This document shows positions 35,841 to 44,786 of a stretch of DNA of 64,000 nucleotides, one piece after another. The DNA is taken from the NCBI RefSeq assembly GCF_900177405.1, contig NZ_LT840185.1:797501-861500 (forward strand). Direction: 5' to 3'. The translations under genes were made by a program, and so were the position numbers. The stretch comes from Allosphingosinicella indica (GTDB lineage: Bacteria; Pseudomonadota; Alphaproteobacteria; Sphingomonadales; Sphingomonadaceae). The notes beneath the pieces were generated by a model. The model did no database searches. It was not told the origin of the DNA and worked only from the letters and a program-made list of their open reading frames with translations. How positions within the stretch are numbered: position 1 is the first letter of the stretch; each line of letters begins with the position of its first letter.

Positions 35841-37148
35841 ATGCGTCTGACTTCGCTTGCCGCCGTGTTGATGGCCATCGCCTCCGTACCTGTGGCTGCG
35901 CAGCTCTCGTCGGCCGAGACGGCGATGACGAAAACCATTGATGCCGAGCAGGACCGGACGATCCGGTTTCTCGAAACCATGGTAAACCAGAACAGCGGAA
36001 CGCTGAACCTTCAGGGAGTGGAGGCCGTAGGCAAGATGGTTCGCGCCGAGCTCGAACCGCTCGGCTTCGACGTCAAATGGATCCCGCTTCCCGAAACGGG
36101 GCGTGCCGGGCACATCTTCGCCACCCACAAGGGCAGCGGCCGCGGCAAGAAGATGGTGCTGATCGCGCACCTCGACACTGTGTTCGAGCCGGATTCGCCG
36201 TTCCAGACCTTCAAGCGCGAGGGCGATCGCGCGATCGGGCCGGGTGTCGGCGACGACAAGGGCGGCATCGCGATCATCGTCGCCGCGCTGCGCGCGATGC
36301 ATCAGGCCGGCACGCTGAAGGATGCCGACATCGTCGTCGCGCTGACCGGCGACGAGGAGCGGCCGGGATCACCGATCGACAAGGCGCGCGCCGACCTGAT
36401 CGCCGCGGGCAAATGGGCCGATGTGGCACTCGAGTTCGAAGGTCTCGCCACCGACGGCGGCAAGGATTTCGCCACCATCGCGCGACGCAGCTCGACGTCG
36501 TGGACGCTCAAGACCACCGGCCGCACCGGCCACTCGAGCGGCGTCTTCGGCGAAGGGCTGGGCTTCGGCGCGATCTACGAAATGGCGCGCATCCTCGATG
36601 CCTTCCGCGAGGAACTGCGCGAGCCGAACCTCACCTATAATGTTGGCGTCATCGGCGGCGGCACCCCCGCCGCGATCGACGAGCAGGGCCTCAAGATCGC
36701 GGCAAGCGGCAAGACCAACATCGTCGCCGAGACAGCTATCGCGCGCGGCGATCTCAGGAGCCTCACCGACGAGCAGGACGCCCGCGCCCGCGCGAAAATG
36801 CAGGCGATCGTCGCCAAGCATCTGCCCGGTACCGGCGCCGAGCTGACCTTTGCCGAGGACGGCTATCCGCCGATGGCGCCCACCGACGGCAATCGCGCGC
36901 TGCTCGCTACCCTAAACCGAGTCAATCGCGACATGGGCCTGCCCGAGATGGCGGAATGGGATCCGGCAAAGCGCGGCGCCGCCGACATCAGCTTCGTCGC
37001 CAAGGACACCGACGGGCTGGCCGGCATGGGCCCGGCGGGCGAGAAATCGCACGCGCCGGGCGAGTCCGTCGATCTGCCGAGCATTGCGCGGCAGGCCAAG
37101 CGCGCCGCCATATTGATGTCGCGGCTGGCGCAGGAGCCAGCCCGCTGA
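35841..37148 (+). CDS. M20 family metallopeptidase (glutamate carboxypeptidase-like), exported
   Basis: A 435-residue protein with a signal peptide (RLTSLAAVLMAIASVPVAAQ). The catalytic domain has the di-zinc ligands in order: AHLDTVFEPD, GVGDDKGG (bridging Asp), TGDEERPG (Glu base and ligand) and ALEFEG; the dimerisation domain lies between about residues 215 and 330 and a late His is in EKSHAPGE. Relatives cleave C-terminal Glu or dipeptides. Translation is probably governed by the hairpin over its ribosome-binding site. Confidence 0.92.
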   Translation: MRLTSLAAVLMAIASVPVAAQLSSAETAMTKTIDAEQDRTIRFLETMVNQNSGTLNLQGVEAVGKMVRAELEPLGFDVKWIPLPETGRAGHIFATHKGSGRGKKMVLIAHLDTVFEPDSPFQTFKREGDRAIGPGVGDDKGGIAIIVAALRAMHQAGTLKDADIVVALTGDEERPGSPIDKARADLIAAGKWADVALEFEGLATDGGKDFATIARRSSTSWTLKTTGRTGHSSGVFGEGLGFGAIYEMARILDAFREELREPNLTYNVGVIGGGTPAAIDEQGLKIAASGKTNIVAETAIARGDLRSLTDEQDARARAKMQAIVAKHLPGTGAELTFAEDGYPPMAPTDGNRALLATLNRVNRDMGLPEMAEWDPAKRGAADISFVAKDTDGLAGMGPAGEKSHAPGESVDLPSIARQAKRAAILMSRLAQEPAR

Positions 37149-37272
37149 GGCGCCACTGCAACGGTCTGCCGAGACTTTGCGGACACTCTTGTAGATAGGC
37201 GGAAATCGGCGCAATCCTCCCGAATAAATGAGCTCCGGCGGATGTCCGCCGGGCCGATCAGGGAGGGGTGAT

Positions 37273-39111
37273 ATGCCGTCATTTTCCGCAAGGCTTCTGG
37301 CTGCCGTAGCGTCATCCGCGTTCCTCGCCGGAACGCCCGCCGCCGCGCAATCGGTGGATCGCATCGTCGCGTTCGGCGATTCCTATGCCGACGACGGCAA
37401 TCTGTTCGAACTGCTCGGCATCCCGCGGCCCCAAGTCTACCCCACCGGTCGGTTCAGCGGCGGCACCAATTTCGTCGACACGATGGGCCAGCTCCTGACC
37501 GTGCCGATCGACAATTTCGCGATCGGCGGCGCGTTCACCGGGCCGGGCAACACCGGCTTCACCAACATCAACGGCCCCGGCATTCCCGGATTTCCCACTG
37601 AAGTCGGCGCCTATCTCGCCGGCGGCGGGCCTGCCGCCTTCCCGCGCGTATCGGGCACGTTCGACGCGTCCGATCTCGTCGTCGTCTCGATCGGCGGTAA
37701 CGACGCGCGCTACTACCAGTTCAACGGCGGCACTGTCGCGGGCGCACCCGCCGCGGCGGCGATCAGTGTCGGCGAGGCGACCGCGGGACTCCGCTCGCTG
37801 GTCGGCGCGGGCGCGCAGAACATTACCTTCCTGGCGGGCGACGTCGGGCGGCTTCCCGAGGTGCGCGGCACGCCGATCGCCGCGGTCGGCACCGCCTTCG
37901 CCACCAGCTTCAACAACGGCATCAAGACGCAGCTCGGCAATCTCGCCGCCGGAGGCGTGATCGTGAACTATCTCGATCTCAACCTGATCGGGGATCGGGT
38001 CGAGGCGAACCTTGGCGCCTACGGCCTCACCAGCGCGGGCGCCTGCCCCGTCGAATGCGTCACCAATCCCAATCTGCAGAGCCAGTATCTGTTCTATGTC
38101 GATCAGGTGCATCTGACCTCGGCCGGCTTCGCGATCGTCGGCCGCTATGCGGTCCGCCAGCTTCAGGCGCCACTCCAGTTCCAGGCGCAGAGCGATCTCG
38201 GCATTCAGACCGCGCAGGCCTTCGGATCGACGCTGATCGGCCGGCTCGACCTCTCGCCCGCGCGGCGCGGCGGCGAGGCGCAGGACGGGCTCTCCGCCTA
38301 TCTGCTCGGCAGCTTCGCAGGCCGCGACACGCGCACCACCGCGGCGAGCTACGCCTATGACATCGACGTTCCCGCCGTCACCGGCGGCTTCGAATATGGC
38401 ATGGGCAATGGCGCGACCGTCGGTGCGGCGCTCAACTACTCGCGCCCCAAGGCCGATTTCGACACGATCAACGCGCGTGCGCGGGCCGATGCCTGGCAGG
38501 TCGGCGTCTATGCCGGCTGGGCCGGGCCCGCCGCTTTCGTCCAGGGCTATGCCGGGCTCGGCTGGCTCGATCTCAAGACGCGGCGCGAGGCGGTGATCGA
38601 CGATATCGCGGGCAAGACGGACGGCGATACCGTCACCGCGGGCGCCAAGGCGGGCTATCTGATGGGCCTCGGCGGACTGCGCGCCGGCCCGGTGATCGGC
38701 CTCCAATATGCCCGCGCCAAGCTCGACGCCTACACCGAAGCGGGCGATCCGGTGCTGACCAACAATATCGGCGCGCAGCGACTGGAGACCCTGGTCGGCA
38801 GCCTCGGCGCCGAAGTCCGCGGCGAGTGGGACGCCGGCGGGCTCGCCGTGCAGCCCTATCTCTCGCTCACCGCCGAGCGCGATTTCGAAGGCGACAGCCG
38901 CACCATCCGCTACGCCGCCACCGCGACGCCGGGGATCGTAAACAGCTTCGTCCTGCCCGATCGGCCCAAGGACACCTACGGCCGGGTGATGGGCGGCGCC
39001 GACTTCTCGCTGGGCGGCGGCTTCGCGCTGCAGGTCAACGGCGGCACCAGCTTCAGCCGCCGCGGCGGCGACGACTTCTCGGGCTTCGTGGGGCTGAAGG
39101 CGGCGTTCTAA
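37273..39111 (+). CDS. GDSL-type autotransporter esterase
   Basis: A 612-residue protein with a signal peptide ending AAAQ, a passenger with SGNH-hydrolase blocks (VAFGDSYADDGNLFE with the nucleophile Ser, block III SIGGNDAR, block V VDQVHLTSAGF with the Asp-His pair) over residues 25-300, and a C-terminal autotransporter barrel (about 330-612) ending KAAF. Such enzymes (EstA-like) are surface-anchored lipases/esterases. GGGAGGGGTGAT precedes ATG 37273; a small hairpin (37235-37252, CCGGCGGA/TCCGCCGG) lies upstream of that site. Confidence 0.93.
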   Translation: MPSFSARLLAAVASSAFLAGTPAAAQSVDRIVAFGDSYADDGNLFELLGIPRPQVYPTGRFSGGTNFVDTMGQLLTVPIDNFAIGGAFTGPGNTGFTNINGPGIPGFPTEVGAYLAGGGPAAFPRVSGTFDASDLVVVSIGGNDARYYQFNGGTVAGAPAAAAISVGEATAGLRSLVGAGAQNITFLAGDVGRLPEVRGTPIAAVGTAFATSFNNGIKTQLGNLAAGGVIVNYLDLNLIGDRVEANLGAYGLTSAGACPVECVTNPNLQSQYLFYVDQVHLTSAGFAIVGRYAVRQLQAPLQFQAQSDLGIQTAQAFGSTLIGRLDLSPARRGGEAQDGLSAYLLGSFAGRDTRTTAASYAYDIDVPAVTGGFEYGMGNGATVGAALNYSRPKADFDTINARARADAWQVGVYAGWAGPAAFVQGYAGLGWLDLKTRREAVIDDIAGKTDGDTVTAGAKAGYLMGLGGLRAGPVIGLQYARAKLDAYTEAGDPVLTNNIGAQRLETLVGSLGAEVRGEWDAGGLAVQPYLSLTAERDFEGDSRTIRYAATATPGIVNSFVLPDRPKDTYGRVMGGADFSLGGGFALQVNGGTSFSRRGGDDFSGFVGLKAAF

Positions 39112-39119
39112 ACTTCAAT

Positions 39120-39200
39120 GTCATCCCCGCGAACGCGGGGACCCAGACGGCGTTTGCATTGCGCGGCAGCTCGCTGGGTTCCCGCTTTCGCGGGAATGAC
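39120..39200. repeat. Dispersed inverted repeat after the GDSL autotransporter
   Basis: Left arm GTCATCCCCGCGAACGCGGG and right arm CCCGCTTTCGCGGGAATGAC flank about 35 bases; same family as 3184 and 7693. It separates the convergent autotransporter and holin genes. Confidence 0.9.
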
Positions 39201-39228
39201 AAACGCGGGGACCGGCGGAGGCGAGAGC

Positions 39229-39513
39229 CTACCGCTCCACCCCCTTCACCTTCCCCCATTGGCGGGCGGCGGTGTAGCCCAAATAACCGGTCGCGAAGAC
39301 CGCATAGAGCTCGTCGGGGATCGCGGCGAGATAGGCGGTCATGCCTTGCGAGATGCGCGCGCCGATTTCGGGTGACAGCGCGGAGAGCAACCCGATCGGC
39401 AGCGCCGCGCCGAACATCACGTACATGACGTAAAGAAACATCGGCCGCGCCCGCGCCGTCCACGGGTCGCTAGCCGGTTCATTCGACCGGCGGCGGCGCG
39501 GGGCGGCGCTCAT
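39229..39513 (-). CDS. Holin-like membrane protein (GTA 3TM holin type)
   Basis: A 94-residue protein with a basic N-terminus (RRRRSNEP), hydrophobic helices at about 26-46 (FLYVMYVMFGAALPIGLLSAL) and 57-82, and a C-terminal TAARQWGKVKG. This matches the short 3TM holin family of gene transfer agents and phages, which forms lesions that let the endolysin reach the wall. Its ATG overlaps the stop of the GH108 endolysin by 4 bases. No capsid, tail, terminase or integrase genes are nearby. Confidence 0.75.
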   Translation of the reverse strand: MSAAPRRRRSNEPASDPWTARARPMFLYVMYVMFGAALPIGLLSALSPEIGARISQGMTAYLAAIPDELYAVFATGYLGYTAARQWGKVKGVER

Positions 39514-40046
39514 CCGACGCGCGCCGCGAGCCAGCCGTAGACGAACGCCTCGTTCGCCGGCCGCTGTTCGGCGAGGCGGATATAGCGCTCCCCCTGCAGA
39601 GCGTTAAGCGCGGTCAGGAGAACGCCCTCCCCGGACGCGCCGCGCAACTTCAGAAACGCCGACAGCGCCGCGCGCGTCTTGGCGCCGGCCTGTCCATCGA
39701 CCGCGAGGTCCGGATAATCGCGCGCATTGCGATTGAGCGGGTTAAGCGCGCGCTGCAGGAAGCCGCCCGCCACCCCGGCGCCCATGTTGACTGCGGTGTC
39801 GAACAGTTCGGCGGCAATCCTTGGTGCGATCGGCGCGATTCGGTCGTAGCCGGGACGCAGCCAGTAGAGCCGCCGGTAGATGGCCTCGGCCTCCACGCGC
39901 GGCAATTCCCGCATCGGCCCGGCATAGCCATGCGCGCGAGCAACGGCTTCAGTAATGCCCCATCGCGTCGGCCCGCCGCGGTCTGCCGGATGGTTCACAT
40001 ATCCGCCTTCTCGCGCGATCAACTCGTCGATCTGCTGTTCGATCAT
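39510..40046 (-). CDS. GH108 family N-acetylmuramidase (endolysin)
   Basis: A 178-residue cell-wall hydrolase. The GH108 signature is at the N-terminus: LIAREGGYVNHPADRGGPTRWG, with the catalytic Glu in REGGY, followed by the C-terminal peptidoglycan-binding PG_binding_3-like part (LNRNARDYPDLAVDGQAG). There is no signal peptide, so export would depend on the holin encoded by the overlapping next gene. In Rhodobacter capsulatus a holin-endolysin pair of these families lyses cells to release gene transfer agent and lies away from the main cluster; the same role is inferred here. Confidence 0.88.
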   Translation of the reverse strand: MIEQQIDELIAREGGYVNHPADRGGPTRWGITEAVARAHGYAGPMRELPRVEAEAIYRRLYWLRPGYDRIAPIAPRIAAELFDTAVNMGAGVAGGFLQRALNPLNRNARDYPDLAVDGQAGAKTRAALSAFLKLRGASGEGVLLTALNALQGERYIRLAEQRPANEAFVYGWLAARVG

Positions 40047-40159
40047 TCCCTACGTCTCCGGCTCTTGCTATCCAACGTCGATAACCTGTTTGGTTTGTTG
40101 TAGGACAGCTATCCGCGCCCAGAGGCTTCGGTTATTCTCGCGAAAAAAGGGAGCAGGGG

Positions 40160-41812
40160 ATGTTGAAGACTGTGGCGACCGCCGCGGCGCTGCTTGCGGC
40201 CGGCGCGTTGCCGGCCGCGGCCGGCATGGGGCAGGATCTCAAGACCGATCCACTGGCACAGACAGGTGCGTGCGTGGTGCCCGGCGCTCAGGTTGCGCTA
40301 GCTCTAGCCGCGAAGCCACTGCTCGTTTCCGGTCTCGGCTTCTCGGGCATCACACCCGACACTGCCGACCCCGAGGCGCGGCGCTGGTTCGATCAGGGCG
40401 TGGCGCTGATCTGGGCGTTCGACGAAGCAGAGGCCGTGCGCGCCTTCCAGGAAGCGCAGCGCATCGCACCGGATTGCGCAATGTGCTTCTGGGGCGAAGC
40501 CTGGGCGCGCGGGCCGACGATCAACCTCACCGACCGACCGGAGGAACTCGCCGCAGCGAAGAAGGCGGCCGATCGCGCCGCTTCGCTCTCCGCCAAGCTG
40601 CCGCCGCGCGACAAGGCGCTGGTCGATGCGATCCGGCTACGCGCATCGGGCGAAGGGACGTTCCGCAAGGCCGATTACGCCCGCACCATGGTCGCGCTGG
40701 CGTCGCGCTATCCGGACGACGACACTGTCGCGACGATGGCGGCCGACGCGTGGATGACCGACGCGGACTGGGACAAGATCGAGCTCGGATCGCCGGCGCA
40801 GACGCTGCTCGAGGGCGTGCTCGCGCGCAATCCCGATCACAGCGGCGCCATCCATTTCTACATTCACCTCACCGACGCGATCGACCGCCAGAAGCTGGCC
40901 GAGCCTTATGCCGACCGGCTGGGCGGCATCGCGCCCGCGGCAAGCCATCTCGTGCACATGCCCTCGCACACCTTCTTCGGCGTCGGCCGCTATGGCGACG
41001 CGATGAAGGTCAATCTCGCCGCGCTGGCGGCGGGGCGGCGCTACGATGCCACCGTCAAGCCGCCGCCCACCGATTACCGCACCGGCCTGATGGGTCATAA
41101 TGCCCACTTCGTGATGCAGAGCGGCCTCATGCATGGCGACACGGCGAGCGCGCTCGCGGGCGCGCGCGAATTCGCCACCTCCTTCCCCGATGGCGGGCCG
41201 CCTTATGCGGCGCTGCTCCATGCCGCGACCTACGTCGTCCATGGCATTGGCGGCGACGCGATGCCCGATCCGGGCCGCAGCCCGCTGATGAAAGCCGCAG
41301 CCGCCTATGGCCTTGGCGAGCGCGCCGCACGTGCGGGCGACGTCGGCGGGGTGCGGCGGCAGGCGGCGGCCGTGCGCGCGGCGCTCAAGATGCGCGACTT
41401 CCCGCTGGTCGGCGCCGGCGGGAAGGCGGGCCGCGCCTATGTCGAGATCGCCGCTCTGGTGCTCGATGGGCGTGCACACATGCTGGCGGGCAAGCCGCGT
41501 ATGGCCGCGAATGCCTTTCGCCGCGCGACGCAGATCCAGCAGGGTGCCGATTTCGGCTTCGATCCGCCGACCTGGTGGTTTCCGGTCCGCCGCAGCCTCG
41601 GCGCCGCGACGCTCGCCGCCGGCGATGCGCGCAGTGCCCGGCTCCAGCTTCTCGCCAGCCTCAAACGCTGGCCGGAGGACCCGCTGGCGCTATGGGCGCT
41701 TTCGCAAGCCGAGGCGAAACGTGGCGACACCGCCGCGGCAGCCGCCGCGCTCGCCGCAGCCAAGAAAGGCTGGGCCGGCGACGTCGAGCAGGTGCCGCTG
41801 AGCGTAATCTAG
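40160..41812 (+). CDS. Exported tetratricopeptide repeat protein
   Basis: A 550-residue protein with a signal peptide (LKTVATAAALLAAGALPAAA). TPR-like helices start at ARRWFDQGVALIWAFDEAEAVRAFQEAQRIAPDC followed by AMCFWGEAWARGP, with further repeats near residues 165-210, 220-290 and at the C-terminus (LKRWPEDPLALWALSQAEAKRG). A PSHTFFGVGRYGDAM segment is conserved in this sphingomonad family. Protein-protein scaffolding is the usual TPR role; the partner is unknown. AGGGAGCAGGGG precedes ATG 40160. Confidence 0.85.
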   Translation: MLKTVATAAALLAAGALPAAAGMGQDLKTDPLAQTGACVVPGAQVALALAAKPLLVSGLGFSGITPDTADPEARRWFDQGVALIWAFDEAEAVRAFQEAQRIAPDCAMCFWGEAWARGPTINLTDRPEELAAAKKAADRAASLSAKLPPRDKALVDAIRLRASGEGTFRKADYARTMVALASRYPDDDTVATMAADAWMTDADWDKIELGSPAQTLLEGVLARNPDHSGAIHFYIHLTDAIDRQKLAEPYADRLGGIAPAASHLVHMPSHTFFGVGRYGDAMKVNLAALAAGRRYDATVKPPPTDYRTGLMGHNAHFVMQSGLMHGDTASALAGAREFATSFPDGGPPYAALLHAATYVVHGIGGDAMPDPGRSPLMKAAAAYGLGERAARAGDVGGVRRQAAAVRAALKMRDFPLVGAGGKAGRAYVEIAALVLDGRAHMLAGKPRMAANAFRRATQIQQGADFGFDPPTWWFPVRRSLGAATLAAGDARSARLQLLASLKRWPEDPLALWALSQAEAKRGDTAAAAAALAAAKKGWAGDVEQVPLSVI

Positions 41813-41822
41813 CTTCGTCTAG

Positions 41823-41943
41823 CCCTCTCCCGCTTGCGGGAGAGGGTTGGGTGAGGGTTAGTTTTGAACGTCAGCCCAACCGCCCGCGATTATTCTCGCC
41901 CTTCGCACCCTCACCCCGACCCTCTCCCGCAAGCGGGAGAGGG
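41823..41943. repeat. Dispersed palindrome pair, third family (CTCTCCCGC/GCGGGAGAG)
   Basis: Two near-identical self-complementary hairpins, CCCTCTCCCGCTTGCGGGAG and CCCTCTCCCGCAAGCGGGAG (each closing with AGGG), flank inverted GGGTGAGGGTT / CACCCTCACCC stretches. It lies between convergent genes and could terminate both. Confidence 0.85.
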
Positions 41944-41952
41944 AGGAGTCTC

Positions 41953-44031
41953 TTACTTCGGCGTGCCCGCGATGCTTGCCGCCTTGCGGAGCTCCGCGCC
42001 GTTCATCAGCCGGTCGCCAAGCATCACCGTCTCGACATGGCGGAGCGCGCCGACATCCTTGCTCACGTCGCCGTCGATCAGCACCAGATCGGAAATCTTG
42101 CCCACCGCGATCGAGCCGCGTTCCTTCTCGAAGCCGAACACCTGTGCGGGAATGATCGTCGCGGTCGCCAGCGCCTCGCCCGGAGTCAGCCCGCCGTCGA
42201 CATAAAGCTCCAGATCGCGGATCAGCTCGATCCCGTAGCCGTCGGTGCCCGCGACGATCGGAACGCCCGCCTTGTAGAGCTGAACGGTGAATGCCTGCAT
42301 CTTGGCGAAACTCTTGCGCATCTGATCGCGGCTCACCTCTTCGGTCACCGCGAAGGCACCGCCCTTTACGCCGCGCTCCACCACCGGCGGCAGGATGCCG
42401 GCATAAGGCGTGTAGGAAGCCGACATCGCGCCCTGATCGGGCATGTAGCCCCCCTCGAAGATCGCGAGCGTCGGATCGACGACGGTGCCGTTCTTCTTGA
42501 GCTCGGCGATATAGGCGGCGACCTCGGGCGAGTTGAGATCGATCTCGCCGGCATAGCGGCCCGGCCCGTAGAAACGTTTCAGATTGTTGGTGTTGGCGAC
42601 CACGTCCTCCGGCATGAACTGCATCATCGCCATGTTGATGTGGGTGAGCTCGCTATAGCCCGCACGCACCGCCTCCAGCGGCATCATGTGGTGCGGCAGG
42701 TGGCCTTGGATACGCAGGCCCAGCCGCTTCGCCTCGGCGGTCATCGCGGGGACCAGCGCCTTGTCGAGCGAGCCGTAGAGCTTGATGCCGGTGAAGCCCA
42801 TGTCCTTCGCCTTGCGCACCGCGGCGAGGGCGCTGGCGGGATCGCTGGCGACCACCGCCATCTGCGCCGAATATTGGCCGGGGCCGTCGATCAGCATGAC
42901 CGGGGTGATGCGCGGGCCGAGCAACTGGCCGGCGTCGATCCGCTTCTTGCGAGCGATCGACTCCTCGGGCTTGTTGCCGGGATCGCGGACCGACGTGATG
43001 CCGGTGCCGAGCAGCATCGGCCCGGTGAGATCGTCGCCGTAATGCATGTGCGAGTCCCACAGGCCCGGGACGAGCGTCTTGCCCGCGCCGTCGATCCGCT
43101 TCGCACCTGCGGGCACCTGCACCGCCGCGGCGCTGCCGACGAAGGTGATCTTGCCCCCTTCTGCGACCACGGTCACTCCGTCGCGGAACGCGCGGGTGTC
43201 GGCATCGTAGAGGCGCACATTCTCGAACACCACCGGGCCAGACACACGCGGCGCGAGCTTCTCCATCAGAGCCGGGGCGCGCGCCGCAAGCGCCGCATCC
43301 TGCGCCTCGCTGAGCTGGGCGGCGACCGGCTCCCATCCGGCAGGCAGGAAGTTGAGGAAGCTCGCAATGCCGAACGGCTTGTCGCCCTCGAACCAGATCG
43401 GGAAGGGCGAGAAGCTGACGCCGTCGAGCGTATAGGCGATCAGCGTCTTGCTCTGGCCGTTGTGGCTGACCGTCTTCTCGACGAGCGGCGTCAGCGTCGC
43501 CTGGCCCGAGGGCGCGAGAGTCAGCGTCCTGTTCGGCGCCTTCAGCAGCGCCTCGGCGAGCAGCAGGCTCGGCCCGGCAAGACCGCCGTAGGGCGCGTAG
43601 AAGGTGCCTGCCTTGTGCGCAGCCTCGCCGCTGTCGACCGGGCTCTTGAACCGCATCATGCCGTTCTCGATCGCGAAATCCTCGGTCGCATCGCCGCTCG
43701 GCGTGGTACCGCGGATGGCGAGGCTGCGGATCGTGCCGTCGGGCGCGAGCATCGCTTTTTCCTCCACGTCGGTCTCGAAGCCGCGCAGGATCATCGATTC
43801 CCGAAGCCAGCGCGTGCCGTCCTTGTCTGTCCAGGCGGTGACGGTGCCGTGCTTGCCGCCCGGCGAACTGATCGTCCAGACGGTGGCGCCGGTAGCGGGC
43901 GGGGTCGCGAGCTTTGGCTTCGCGGCGGTGGTTACCGCGGCCGGTGCCGCGGGCGTCTCGTGCGCCAGCGCGGGCTGCGCGAAGGCAGCGATGATCCAGA
44001 GCGCGGCGGTGGCGCGAAGCGTGCGGTGCAT
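41953..44031 (-). CDS. Exported amidohydrolase family protein
   Basis: A 692-residue protein with a signal peptide (TLRATAALWIIAAFAQPALA). The first ~270 residues form a beta-rich domain of no known role; the amidohydrolase domain then starts at FENVRLYDADTRAFRDG and carries WDSHMHY (HxH metal site), GIKLYGS (likely carboxylated Lys), QGHLPHH, ELTHIN and AGTDGYG. Substrate may be a dipeptide-like or cyclic amide; not determinable. AGGGGAATCGC precedes the ATG. The next feature upstream is tRNA-Pro on the same strand. Confidence 0.88.
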   Translation of the reverse strand: MHRTLRATAALWIIAAFAQPALAHETPAAPAAVTTAAKPKLATPPATGATVWTISSPGGKHGTVTAWTDKDGTRWLRESMILRGFETDVEEKAMLAPDGTIRSLAIRGTTPSGDATEDFAIENGMMRFKSPVDSGEAAHKAGTFYAPYGGLAGPSLLLAEALLKAPNRTLTLAPSGQATLTPLVEKTVSHNGQSKTLIAYTLDGVSFSPFPIWFEGDKPFGIASFLNFLPAGWEPVAAQLSEAQDAALAARAPALMEKLAPRVSGPVVFENVRLYDADTRAFRDGVTVVAEGGKITFVGSAAAVQVPAGAKRIDGAGKTLVPGLWDSHMHYGDDLTGPMLLGTGITSVRDPGNKPEESIARKKRIDAGQLLGPRITPVMLIDGPGQYSAQMAVVASDPASALAAVRKAKDMGFTGIKLYGSLDKALVPAMTAEAKRLGLRIQGHLPHHMMPLEAVRAGYSELTHINMAMMQFMPEDVVANTNNLKRFYGPGRYAGEIDLNSPEVAAYIAELKKNGTVVDPTLAIFEGGYMPDQGAMSASYTPYAGILPPVVERGVKGGAFAVTEEVSRDQMRKSFAKMQAFTVQLYKAGVPIVAGTDGYGIELIRDLELYVDGGLTPGEALATATIIPAQVFGFEKERGSIAVGKISDLVLIDGDVSKDVGALRHVETVMLGDRLMNGAELRKAASIAGTPK

Positions 44032-44131
44032 GTGCGATTCCCCTGAAAATCCCAGGGCCGCATGGGTGCACGGCGGCCGCCGTTTTGCAAGCGCAACACG
44101 GCGGGTTCTTCCGCATCCTTCGATGAAAGGC

Positions 44132-44208
44132 TGGTCGGGGCGACAGGATTCGAACCTGCGACCCCCACACCCCCAGTGTGATGCGCTACCAGGCTGCGCT
44201 ACGCCCCG
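44132..44208 (-). tRNA. tRNA-Pro (anticodon GGG)
   Basis: Read on the minus strand, a 77-base cloverleaf: 7-bp acceptor stem CGGGGCG / CGCCCCG, D arm GCGCAGCCTGGTAGCGC, anticodon stem-loop TCACA-CTGGGGG-TGTGG with anticodon GGG (reads CCC, Pro), a T arm with GGTTCGAATCC, and an encoded ACCA 3' end. Confidence 0.95.
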
Positions 44209-44309
44209 ACCAAGGGCGCGCGTTTAGGCCGGAGCGTGCCTGAAGGCAAGCCGCTTGACCCGCCGCGCAAGCGCTGCCAGTTTTGAATCGAAACCTTTGG
44301 AGGAACGGG

Positions 44310-44786
44310 ATGGCGGACGCGCCGCACTTCGGGCTGGTCGACAAGGAAACGGTCGCGAGCCTGACCGGGCTGGAGCTGCTGCAAGGGATGGCCGCGGGCC
44401 GCTTTCCAGGAGCGCCGATCGCCGAGCGGCTGCATTTCCGCCTCGCGCATGTCGAGCATGGCCTCGCGCGGTTCGAGGGCGTTCCCGGGCCCGATATCCT
44501 CAATCCGCTCGGCACGGTCCACGGCGGCTGGGCGCTGACGCTGATCGACAGCGCGGCCGGATGCGCGGTGCACACCACGCTTCCCGCCGGCGTCGGTTAC
44601 ACCACCGTCGAAACCAAGGTGAACTTCACCCGCGCCGCGAAGCCGGATGGCGGCACCTATGTCTGCGAAGGCAAGGTGCTCAACGCCGGCGCACAGATCG
44701 CGCTTGCCGAAGCCAGCCTTCGCGCCCCCGACGGCCGGCTCATCGCGCACGGCACATCGACGCTGATCATTCTCCGCCCGCGCTAG
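44310..44786 (+). CDS. PaaI family thioesterase
   Basis: A 158-residue hotdog thioesterase. The signature NPLGTVHGGWALTLIDSAAGCA (here split by the conserved HGG turn) and the following TTVETKVNFTRAA strand are typical of PaaI/YdiI-type acyl-CoA thioesterases. TTTGGAGGAACGGG directly precedes ATG 44310, so the slightly longer frame from 44283 is not used. The 3' end overlaps the convergent DUF389 gene by 4 bases. Confidence 0.92.
   Translation: MADAPHFGLVDKETVASLTGLELLQGMAAGRFPGAPIAERLHFRLAHVEHGLARFEGVPGPDILNPLGTVHGGWALTLIDSAAGCAVHTTLPAGVGYTTVETKVNFTRAAKPDGGTYVCEGKVLNAGAQIALAEASLRAPDGRLIAHGTSTLIILRPR

Noticed and set aside
37312-38706. 464-residue minus-strand open frame
   Set aside because: Antisense to the GDSL autotransporter, whose catalytic blocks and barrel are clear.
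41575-44046. 823-residue plus-strand open frame
   Set aside because: Antisense to the amidohydrolase and passing through a palindromic repeat; composition is rich in Arg, His and Asp with no family likeness.
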